From contig NZ_RQFA01000022.1 of assembly GCF_004770155.1 (NCBI RefSeq), positions 1-48,879 of the forward strand: a stretch of 48,879 nucleotides of DNA, given 5' to 3'. Of the stretch, positions 40,984 through 48,879 are shown in pieces. Origin of the DNA: Leptospira gomenensis. Its GTDB lineage: Bacteria > Spirochaetota > Leptospiria > Leptospirales > Leptospiraceae. The stretch's first letter is position 1. Every line of letters begins with the position of its first letter. The notes under the pieces are model-generated. The model did no database searches. It worked only from the letters and a program-made list of their open reading frames with translations, and was not told the origin of the DNA. Made by a program: the position numbers and the translations under genes.

Positions 40984-41841
40984 CTACTTTTCGGGCAACG
41001 GAATCCGTTCCGTTTCTCCGGGAACTTTCGGAAAACGTTCTTCTTTCCATTCGAGTTTTGCCCTTTCGATCCGTTCCGAAGAAGTGGAGACGAAATTCCA
41101 CCAGAGATGTCTTTTTTCCGGAAAGGGAACCCCTCCGAGAACGATGACCCGAGCGCCCTTTTCCGAAGAAAAGGAAATCGATTCACCCGAATCGAATACG
41201 GCCATCTGCCCTACATCCACGTTTTGTCCCTGCACTTCCAAACTTCCTCGAGCCACATACAAACCCGATTCCTGATCCGAAGGAACGGCCCACTCCGCCT
41301 TGGCTCCCGATTCCGCTTCCAAGTCCGCATAAAACAAAGGGGAATAAACTTTTACGGGAGATCTTTTTCCCAAAAACTCTCCCGCCGCGAGACGCAACGT
41401 CCATCGATCCCCTTCTACGACCGGAATCTCCTCACGATCCAAATGAAAGAACTCGGGCTCCGCTTCTTCGAATTCCCGAGGTAAGGCCACCCAGGTTTGA
41501 ATTCCCTCCAAAAAAGAGAATTGAGAATCGACTAACGAGCGTTCGCTGTGCGCGATTCCGGAACCCGCCGTCATCCAATTGATTTCGTGCGGACGAATCG
41601 CCGCTTCCGTTCCCAAACTGTCTCGATGGAGTATAACCCCGTCATACAAATACGTGATCGTCGCAAGTCCTATATGCGGATGGGGACGAACCGAAAGTTC
41701 CTTTCCCGTTTTGATGGAAACCGGTCCCATATGATCCACGAAAACGAAAGGGCCCACGTGACGTGCGTCCAACGAAGGAAGAATTCTACGGACCCGGAAA
41801 TCGTCTCCCAGATCCTTGATGATTGCGGATATTAATTTCAT
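40984..41841 (-). CDS. Pirin family protein (285 aa)
   Basis: This is a double-cupin pirin. Bacterial pirins can act as quercetin dioxygenases or regulatory partners. The metal ligands of the N-terminal cupin are present: H54 and H56 in [11 protein letters not shown]98 and E100 in GIAHSE. The [10 protein letters not shown] segment and the C-terminal [16 protein letters not shown] also fit the family. The start has no strong ribosome binding site. It lies between the MFS transporter (85 bases) and the small acidic protein (44 bases), all on one strand. Confidence 0.93.
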   Translation of the reverse strand: MKLISAIIKDLGDDFRVRRILPSLDARHVGPFVFVDHMGPVSIKTGKELSVRPHPHIGLATITYLYDGVILHRDSLGTEAAIRPHEINWMTAGSGIAHSERSLVDSQFSFLEGIQTWVALPREFEEAEPEFFHLDREEIPVVEGDRWTLRLAAGEFLGKRSPVKVYSPLFYADLEAESGAKAEWAVPSDQESGLYVARGSLEVQGQNVDVGQMAVFDSGESISFSSEKGARVIVLGGVPFPEKRHLWWNFVSTSSERIERAKLEWKEERFPKVPGETERIPLPEK

Positions 41842-41926
41842 ACGTATTTGTTTTAGGTCGATCGAATGGATCTTTCCTTCCTGATTCTCAGATACGATCT
41901 TCGGACTTCAATTCCGTTTTTCATTT

Positions 41927-43141
<1,215 letters not shown>

Positions 43142-43322
43142 ACCTGCCACTAAACAAACGGTAAGCACGCGCACAACTCAAAAAAAATCCCGCAACGGTT
43201 TTTTCGTTTTTGCTCTTTCCGTTTGCGGATAGTTTACGGATCGAAAGAATCGACACGGACGGCGGGGAGAAACGAACGATCGAACGCCGAAAGAAGACTT
43301 ACCCTCGGGATAAAAATCGAAA

Positions 43323-43952
43323 ATGCGAACCTTCGACAAAGAGGAATTTCCTTCGTTATGCGACAAGATCGCGCGCAAAGACTCCGATCTACATTCCATT
43401 CTTTTAAAATACGGATATCCTCCGTTTTGGGAGCGAAAACCGAATTTCGAAACGTTGATCCATATCATTCTCGAACAGCAGGTTTCCCTCGCATCCGCGA
43501 AATCGGCCTTACTCCGATTGAAGACGAAACTGGGTAGGATAACGGCCGAAAAACTCATTTTGTTAAGCGACATGGAATTGAAAGAATGTTATTTCAGCCG
43601 ACAAAAGACTTCCTACGCGAGAAATCTGGCGAAGGAAATCCTATCGAAACGTCTGATCTTGTCCCGACTTTCCTCGTTTTCCGATTTTCAGATCCGCGAA
43701 AAATTGACCTCGGTAAAGGGAATCGGAAACTGGACCGCGGATATATTTCTGTTGATGGCTCTGCACAGGAGCGACGTTTTTCCCGTCGGGGATCTCGCCG
43801 CGGTCCAGTCACTCAAACGAAACAAAAATCTGCCGCGGGACGTCTCCCGGGAAACGATTCTAAAAATATCCGAAAGTTGGAAGCCTTACCGCTCGATAGC
43901 GACGATGATACTCTGGCATTCCTACATTCGAGAGAAGAACATAAAATTATAA
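43323..43952 (+). CDS. DNA-3-methyladenine glycosylase, HhH-GPD type (209 aa)
   Basis: This is a compact AlkA-like glycosylase that removes alkylated purines. The helix-hairpin-helix is LTSVKGIGNWTADIFLLMAL (128-147) and the catalytic Asp is D157 in FPVGDLAAVQ. The region IIILEQQVS-like LIHIILEQQVSLASAK is the first conserved helix. At 209 residues it lacks the extra N-terminal AlkA domain, as in short Mag-like enzymes. It is divergent from the MFS gene and ends five bases before the convergent lipoprotein gene. Confidence 0.9.
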   Translation: MRTFDKEEFPSLCDKIARKDSDLHSILLKYGYPPFWERKPNFETLIHIILEQQVSLASAKSALLRLKTKLGRITAEKLILLSDMELKECYFSRQKTSYARNLAKEILSKRLILSRLSSFSDFQIREKLTSVKGIGNWTADIFLLMALHRSDVFPVGDLAAVQSLKRNKNLPRDVSRETILKISESWKPYRSIATMILWHSYIREKNIKL

Positions 43953-43956
43953 TATT

Positions 43957-45081
43957 CTATTTTTTTAATCTCAAAAGAATAAAACTTCCCCGAATCTCTT
44001 CCGCCTCAAGGGACAAATCCGCGCGAGTCTCGGTTTCCAGAAGTATGGAATACAATTTTCTGGCGTTCATCAGAGCCTCGACTTCGAACACTGACCTTCC
44101 GCGTTCGTCCCTTCCTAGGTCGCGGACCGAAGCTACCCCGCGTGTGGTGCGGATCAGACCAAACAGTTTCTCCCGGAACACCTCTTTCCGAGAGTCCTCC
44201 AAAACGACACGAAGAGAATTTCCCCGTTTCCATTTTTCCGAAAGTTGTTTCAATACGGAAGGTTTCATTTCCGAAAGAAGTTGATCGACCGCCTTTTCGG
44301 AGCCGTAACGAAGATCGATCGCGGGTTTACCGCCTTGCAGATTTCCGGAACCCAAAATTTTACCGGAGGAAACCTCGATCAAACGGAACGCGAGCGTCGC
44401 AAAAACGCCTCTCAAACTCGCGTCCGGACTCAAACGGTCCCCTTCCCTGGAATCGAATTCGATCCACCAAACAAGATCCGCCCCTTCGTTGCGCGCGGGT
44501 TCCAAAATACGAACGGGGACGTTCCCGTTTTTGACGGAGCCGATCATCGACTGAATTTGCCGATAGGACAAACTCGGCTCGACAAAATCGAGATGCGGGA
44601 AAAGTGAAATCAACTTCGTCTCCGTAAGCGAACGACCGAACGGACTTTGTTCAGAACCGAAACGTTCCGTTACCAGAAGCAGAATCCTCGGTTTTCCCAA
44701 AAGACGGTATTGCTCCTCTATGGATTCTCCGAAACGGACCGGATCCACGACTCCTTCAGATTTTATGAATATTCTATTATTATAATATTTTTGTTCCAGA
44801 ATCCGGAATCTACGAATAATTCCGGATTCCGAGGTTTCCACTAGTTCCCCCAAGGAAGCGGAGTCCATAACGTAGGAATTGGATTCCACCCTGGTTCCTA
44901 AAGTTTGACGGATCATCTCCAGTTTTGCGTTTTTTTCCGCGTCGAACGGATCGGAACCTTCCGCCTCGAGGAGAATATAACCGGGCTCCGGCTGCCGCAA
45001 CCGCCCCGCGCACGAAAACAAATTCGGGAAAAAGGAACAAACGAGGAGGAATAGCGGCAGCCGGAGCGACATTCGTTTCAT
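43957..45081 (-). CDS. LPP20/FlgT-N-like lipoprotein (374 aa)
   Basis: The protein has a signal with lipobox LFSC (Cys24). Residues about 37-115 (LLEAEGSDPFDAEKNAKLEM, TSESGIIRRFRILEQKYYNN, IKSEGVVDP) resemble the LPP20/FlgT N-terminal domain, which carries an 'eG.a..da...A...a' helix and a beta hairpin. The middle part (ILLLVTERFG ... ADLVWWIEFD) resembles the second domain of such proteins. FlgT is a flagellar H-ring protein in Vibrio, but spirochete relatives are unassigned. It begins ten bases after the thioredoxin-like gene stop; the longer frame running back through that gene is a shadow. It probably works in the envelope. Confidence 0.82.
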   Translation of the reverse strand: MKRMSLRLPLFLLVCSFFPNLFSCAGRLRQPEPGYILLEAEGSDPFDAEKNAKLEMIRQTLGTRVESNSYVMDSASLGELVETSESGIIRRFRILEQKYYNNRIFIKSEGVVDPVRFGESIEEQYRLLGKPRILLLVTERFGSEQSPFGRSLTETKLISLFPHLDFVEPSLSYRQIQSMIGSVKNGNVPVRILEPARNEGADLVWWIEFDSREGDRLSPDASLRGVFATLAFRLIEVSSGKILGSGNLQGGKPAIDLRYGSEKAVDQLLSEMKPSVLKQLSEKWKRGNSLRVVLEDSRKEVFREKLFGLIRTTRGVASVRDLGRDERGRSVFEVEALMNARKLYSILLETETRADLSLEAEEIRGSFILLRLKK

Positions 45082-45091
45082 AAAAAAGATC

Positions 45092-45646
45092 TCATCGATT
45101 CGGAAGTGAATCCAGAAAGTTCCGCAGCGTTTCGGTCGAAACCTCGTTGAAACCTTCCGCTTTAAACCGTATTTTCCGATTCCGATCCACGATAACGATC
45201 GAAGGAAGACCGGAGATTTTCGCGTGGAGATAACTCGACGAAAAAGGATCGTTAAAAACCTCCGCCGCAGAAGACAACTTAAGCAAATTGGAATATTCAT
45301 TCGCCGTTTCCAAAGAATCTCCCACAAAGATCACCCAAAGATAAATCCGTCCTTTGACGGTTCCGTTCCGGAATTTGATCCAATCCATAAGAAGTGGAAC
45401 CTGCTCCTTACAGGGGGCACAAGCCGAACCGGTGAAATGCACGAGAAGCAAATCCTCCTCCGCGACTTCTTTTAAAAAATCCGAGAGAACGATCCGTTCC
45501 GACTTGAGGTTAAAAAAAGCGAAGTTAGAAAGGGATTCACCGAAAACGGTTCCGCGGAAAGGAATAAAAAGCGTGAAAACGGAAATCAAAATCCCAGCGA
45601 TTCCGAAAAATCCTTCCGTAGTTTTCGATCGTACATTTCGATCCAT
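45092..45646 (-). CDS. Exported thioredoxin-like protein (TlpA/AhpC-TSA type) (184 aa)
   Basis: The N-terminal membrane segment (about 12-30) acts as an anchor or signal. The thioredoxin fold has the active site CAPC (C76, C79) in LVHFTGSACAPCKEQVP, and the cis-Pro region near SGLPSIVIVDRN. It probably reduces or oxidises disulphides, or helps cytochrome maturation, outside the cytoplasm. It precedes the LPP20-like lipoprotein by ten bases and may act on its single or paired cysteines, which is a guess. It is divergent from the 693-residue protein gene. Confidence 0.88.
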   Translation of the reverse strand: MDRNVRSKTTEGFFGIAGILISVFTLFIPFRGTVFGESLSNFAFFNLKSERIVLSDFLKEVAEEDLLLVHFTGSACAPCKEQVPLLMDWIKFRNGTVKGRIYLWVIFVGDSLETANEYSNLLKLSSAAEVFNDPFSSSYLHAKISGLPSIVIVDRNRKIRFKAEGFNEVSTETLRNFLDSLPNR

Positions 45647-45671
45647 TCAATCTTCCTCTTCGCAAACGAAC

Positions 45672-45683
45672 GCTAACGTTAGC
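45672..45683. promoter_or_regulatory. Perfect 12-bp palindrome between divergent genes
   Basis: gctaacgttagc is a complete palindrome in the 133-base gap between the thioredoxin-like gene and the 693-residue protein gene, 26 bases upstream of the former's start. It could be an operator for a dimeric repressor, but a palindrome of this length can occur by chance. Confidence 0.35.
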
Positions 45684-45779
45684 CGAACAAAAATGCAATG
45701 ATAAATCGTCGAGAGAGAATTCAAATAATTGTTTACTTTTGAAATTTTAAAAGTAGGAGTGGAACGAGGATCGACGCGG

Positions 45780-47861
45780 ATGTACAGGTTTCTTCTTTTC
45801 ATCATACTCATACTGATTCGATCGCAGACTCCTCTGGGCGCGGAAAACAAACCTTCGAAATTATACGTACATAAACTGACGGCGGAAACCGTCTTACCTC
45901 CCGGAACGGAAAACCGTTTTCGAAACGGGATCATCAATTCCGTGCTCCGCAATTTCGAAGGGAAATACACCGTCGTGGACGACGAGTCGATGACGATCCT
46001 TTACAAACGCGCGGAGGCGTTACAAAGGATGAACTGTTCGGACGAAATTTGTATGAAACAGATCGCCGACGCTATCGAAGCGGACGAAGTCATTTCCGGA
46101 ACGATCTCCACGGGAAACGGATTGATTCGAGTCTCTCTTCGAAATCAGACAAGGGATTCCAAAACGCTGGCTTATACGATCAAGTCCGCGTTCCAGATGG
46201 AATTTCCCGAATTCCTTCTGGACTACTACGCGGGAGAATCCGGAAGAAAACTATTGGATCGACAATACGATCTCGATTTAAACAAGGCTCCTGTTTCCGC
46301 TAACGGTAATCTAAACATCGCCTTTCTCAAGATAAAACCCGTGCCGGGAACCAATTTGAATTCCATGGAATTCAAAACATCCGATCGCATTCTGGAAGGG
46401 ATACTGGAGGAGGTTCGTGAAGAATTGGACGAAGCGTCCCGACTTACCGTTTCCAAGGAATACGAAAATTCCACGAAAAAATACGAACGTATCTTAACGG
46501 CGTTTTCAGAACGGCTTTCCGAAGAATCGCTTCGAAAGCTGAATCCGTTCGTTCGGGAAATCCAAACGAGCGTTATCAATAACTATAATTTAGAATATAA
46601 GGAAAAGATAAATCTATTAGATCGCAGTCTTTTCGAATCGGATCCGAATTCCACTTCCGATATGGAGCGTGTTCTGAAAGATTACGCCGTTTTGACCGAG
46701 GAATACGCAAACAGAGTCCCCGAAAAATACAAACAGATCCAGATTAGCCAAAGCCTTCAAGAACGAAAGGAGAAGGTGGAATTGGCTCTATTTTCCCTTA
46801 AAGAAAAGGAGGCGGACAAAGCCTATGCGGGATTCGACTTTTCGCTCGCCGTCAAACTTTACAGAAATCTAATGGACAAAGCCTCTTTGAAATCGGGAAA
46901 AGAATACGGCAACATAAAGGAAACGTTGGATAAAAAGGCGGATACGGCGGAAAAAACGGGACGTTCCCACCTCACCAATCGTTTAGAGACGCTTTATCTA
47001 AGAATCGAAAAGGAATTTACCGCCGAAGCGTTGGCCGAATCGGATACGGAAAAGGAAGAACATAGAACTTCGATCCAAGACGCTTTCCGCGAAGGAATGA
47101 TCGCTTTGGCGAAATCAGAATTTTCGACGGTAACCCAAATCGATAGGATCAAAAAGGAAATCAAACGGATCGGATCGAAATTGAACGAAACGATTTCCTT
47201 TCAGGAATATGTGGACGAACTTCTGCACGAAGGATTGGAGAATAAGAATCCGACACAGATTCTCAACAGTCACCGTCTCGGCGCGGATTGGAACTCGAAA
47301 TCGGGACTTTTTTGGGGATCCGCAAAGTCCAAACTGCGGGAATTGATGGAAACCGCCGTTAGTAAAACTTCATCCAATCGAGAATTTCAAAAGCTATTTG
47401 CGATTCATTTTTTGGAGGGAACCGCAGGAACCGGATCGCAAGAAATTTCCGATAAGCCATCGTCTGCGAGAGTAGCCCTTCCTTCTTCTTCGCAATCCCC
47501 TTCTCCCTCTTCTTACGCAACCGAAGAAATTTCTACGAAGCTCTTTGCCGAAAAAAGGAAGAATAAAAAATTCTACTCCTTGCCTTCCGAGAAATCTTGG
47601 ATCAGTCCGGATGGAAGTTATAACTGGCATCAGGCGAGACAAATTTGCAGCTCCATGGATCTACGTCTACCTACGATCGAAGAATTAGAAGATTCTTATG
47701 AAAGCGGTGAAACAGAATCGTGGATTTCCGAAGAGGAAAAACGATTTTGGTCTTCTACGATTTCTATCGGACAAAATGGAGCGTATAACTTGGACGTGTT
47801 TAAAGGGGAAATCCGTTGGGATCATTTGGGAAATTATGCAGGAGTTCGTTGTTTAAAATAA
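45780..47861 (+). CDS. Exported protein: CsgG/TolB-N-like start, coiled-coil middle, DUF1566 end (693 aa)
   Basis: A signal peptide (about residues 1-21) is followed by a domain of about 25-170 with features of CsgG/TolB-N-like anticodon-binding-fold proteins: KLYVHKLTAETVLPPGTENR, the Cys pair in MNCSDEICMKQIADAIEADE and ISGTISTGNGLIRVSLRNQ. Residues about 200-590 are long charged helices, mostly coiled coil. The end (about 605-693: SPDGSYNWHQARQICSSMDL, RLPTIEELEDSYE, FWSSTISIG, AGVRCLK) is a DUF1566/Lcl domain. The DUF1566 part suggests a ligand-binding head outside the cytoplasm. I chose the ATG at 45780 for the signal peptide. The domain order looks like a fusion and I do not know a described example. 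Confidence 0.86.
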   Translation: MYRFLLFIILILIRSQTPLGAENKPSKLYVHKLTAETVLPPGTENRFRNGIINSVLRNFEGKYTVVDDESMTILYKRAEALQRMNCSDEICMKQIADAIEADEVISGTISTGNGLIRVSLRNQTRDSKTLAYTIKSAFQMEFPEFLLDYYAGESGRKLLDRQYDLDLNKAPVSANGNLNIAFLKIKPVPGTNLNSMEFKTSDRILEGILEEVREELDEASRLTVSKEYENSTKKYERILTAFSERLSEESLRKLNPFVREIQTSVINNYNLEYKEKINLLDRSLFESDPNSTSDMERVLKDYAVLTEEYANRVPEKYKQIQISQSLQERKEKVELALFSLKEKEADKAYAGFDFSLAVKLYRNLMDKASLKSGKEYGNIKETLDKKADTAEKTGRSHLTNRLETLYLRIEKEFTAEALAESDTEKEEHRTSIQDAFREGMIALAKSEFSTVTQIDRIKKEIKRIGSKLNETISFQEYVDELLHEGLENKNPTQILNSHRLGADWNSKSGLFWGSAKSKLRELMETAVSKTSSNREFQKLFAIHFLEGTAGTGSQEISDKPSSARVALPSSSQSPSPSSYATEEISTKLFAEKRKNKKFYSLPSEKSWISPDGSYNWHQARQICSSMDLRLPTIEELEDSYESGETESWISEEEKRFWSSTISIGQNGAYNLDVFKGEIRWDHLGNYAGVRCLK

Positions 47862-48879
47862 ACGGTAACGATTGACCGACCGGATTCGGTCGGGCCAATT
47901 TGGAACATGGTGCGGGGGTTTGGCCGCGTTAGTCGGTCGTTGGATTGGTTCGTTATATGTTTTTGTTTGTTTGTTTCGTTTCGTGCGCTCATGGGACGAG
48001 TTGTGTATCTCCTAGTTTGTGAATGAATTTGTTTGATCGCCGATTTGTCCTACCAATCTGAGAGGTGTTGTGTCCGTTGGTTGGCGAGTTGCCAGGTTGC
48101 TGGTTTGTTTCTTTGTTCGTTCGTTTGTTCGTTTGTTCGTTTGTTCGTTTGTTCGTTTGTTCGTTCGCTTGCTTGCTGCTTGTGTCGGGGAGTGTTTGTA
48201 CGTGGTAGAGTGGGCCCGCTTGGTGATTCGTCTTGTTTGTGAGTGTGAGTGAGGCGGGGGCTCGTGTCGGTGTAGGTCGAAGTTTGTTGGTGAGTTTGTT
48301 GGTCCCTCCTTCCGTTTTGTTTGTTCGTTCGCTCATCCTTCCGTTTGTCCATCTGCTTGTTCGTTTTTCCTCGCATGTGAGAATGTCGATGCATGTCCTG
48401 CCTTCGGCTTTCGCGCTGCGCGCAGAAAGGCTGAAGGCGGAGCAGTGGGACAATGGGAGAATGGAGCGGTCCCCGAAGCTGTAGTCAATCGCTCCGTTTT
48501 TTGGATTGAGAACGGCATGTTGTGTTCGTTGTGCGTGGTCGGCGCGGACTTGCAGAGAAGTTGTGTGAGAAGCGTGTGAGATGTGTATACGTGTATATGC
48601 GCTGCATTGCTCGGCGCATACGAGGGGCCGGGGGTGATCTGGGTTGCGGTGCGTTTTGCTTGCGAGGCGCTCTTGAGTCCACTGGGCAAGCTGGGCCGGG
48701 TCCCTTAGCGGAAGCCGGTTTTAGTTTGTCTGCTCGTTCGAATCCGATTCATCCGGCTCTTTGTGCCATTCTCGGTATTCAAAGGCGTAAAAGGAGGACT
48801 CGGGGAAACATTCTAGTCGCCTTGTGGCTCTGTTGAAGGTGAGATCGAGGTGGAGGATATAGCTGTAGTGCTTGTGAAA
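47862..48879. other. Strand-asymmetric region with no credible gene
   Basis: About 1 kb after the DUF1566 protein holds no believable gene. The plus strand is very rich in G and T and poor in A and C. A GC-rich hairpin ccgaccg-gatt-cggtcgg lies at 47876-47893 just after the gene. An imperfect hairpin (gccttcggctttc ... aggctgaaggc) lies at 48400-48438. Open frames on either strand have low-complexity translations such as NEQTNKRT. It could be a GT-rich repeat island or the edge of a genomic island. The window ends inside it. Confidence 0.6.
48107..48175. repeat. GTTTGTTC tandem repeat
   Basis: Five perfect copies of the 8-base unit gtttgttc occupy 48123-48162. They are flanked by degenerate copies (ctttgttcgttc before, gttcgcttgcttgc after). 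The unit is not a multiple of three, so its reading frame shifts between copies. Similar but shorter tttgttcgttcg stretches occur near 48318-48365. Confidence 0.85.

Noticed and set aside
45082..45327. Extension of the LPP20-like lipoprotein frame
   Set aside because: It lies inside the thioredoxin-like gene and lacks a signal peptide; the ATG at 45081 gives one.
47989..48453. Minus-strand open frame rich in NEQTNKRT
   Set aside because: It is the translation of a GT-rich tandem repeat; the repeat unit is 8 bases, composition is extreme and there is no good start site.
48738..48765. tRNA-like T-loop gttcgaatccg
   Set aside because: The flanking bases do not pair as a T-arm and no acceptor, D or anticodon arms are found around it.

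Overview
The window looks like a chromosomal segment of a Leptospira-type spirochete. This is inferred from content: many lipoproteins with relaxed spirochaetal lipoboxes, several DUF1566 (Lcl-type) proteins, TTG and GTG starts next to good ribosome binding sites, a SpoIIE-type phosphatase, and moderate G+C (roughly mid-40s percent by eye, which would suit one of the higher-GC Leptospira species). I see no rRNA, tRNA, transposase, integrase or CRISPR array.

Layout. 1-4.7 kb: an ankyrin protein, then a vitamin B12 unit on the minus strand made of a cobalamin riboswitch, a BtuB-like TonB-dependent receptor and a translationally coupled beta-propeller lipoprotein. 4.7-8.4 kb: a tightly packed minus-strand operon of three exported proteins of unknown role (TPR protein; a 737-residue protein with calcium-type loops and a CARDB-like domain; a 216-residue protein). 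8.8-14.1 kb: a CapA-like protein, a methyltransferase, and a three-gene signalling module (membrane histidine kinase, single-domain receiver, receiver-kinase hybrid). 14.1-17.9 kb: minus-strand lysophospholipid acyltransferase, LCAT-like lipase, DUF485 protein and acetate-type symporter. 18.3-21.8 kb: a BASS transporter, a lipoprotein with a complete HExxHxxGxxH zinc motif, a small lipoprotein and an EamA exporter. 22-25.4 kb: a double-DUF1566 lipoprotein and a PAS-GAF-SpoIIE phosphatase. 25.7-28.4 kb: two very small genes (the second an SSB-tail mini-protein) leading into a lemA-TPM-TPM operon. 28.7-38 kb: SufE, lipoproteins, an MDR oxidoreductase, a TauD-like dioxygenase coupled to a second BASS transporter, TrhO, a membrane protein and an AlkD-like repair protein. 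38-43.1 kb: TypA, a repeat-rich gap, and an MFS-pirin-hypothetical operon. 43.3-47.9 kb: an AlkA-like glycosylase, a thioredoxin-like/LPP20-like lipoprotein pair, and a divergent 693-residue protein with a CsgG/TolB-N-like start and a DUF1566 end. 47.9-48.9 kb: about 1 kb without a credible gene, strongly strand-asymmetric and carrying a GTTTGTTC tandem repeat.

The strongest candidates for something new are: (1) the B12 riboswitch-receptor-beta-propeller lipoprotein unit, which resembles in architecture the BtuB-BtuG pair known from Bacteroidetes; (2) the 89-residue protein with an SSB-like acidic tip, expressed just ahead of lemA; (3) an intergenic repeat family (core GTGNGGGAACTC) found seven times in two gaps; and (4) the three-gene exported operon at 4.7-8.4 kb.
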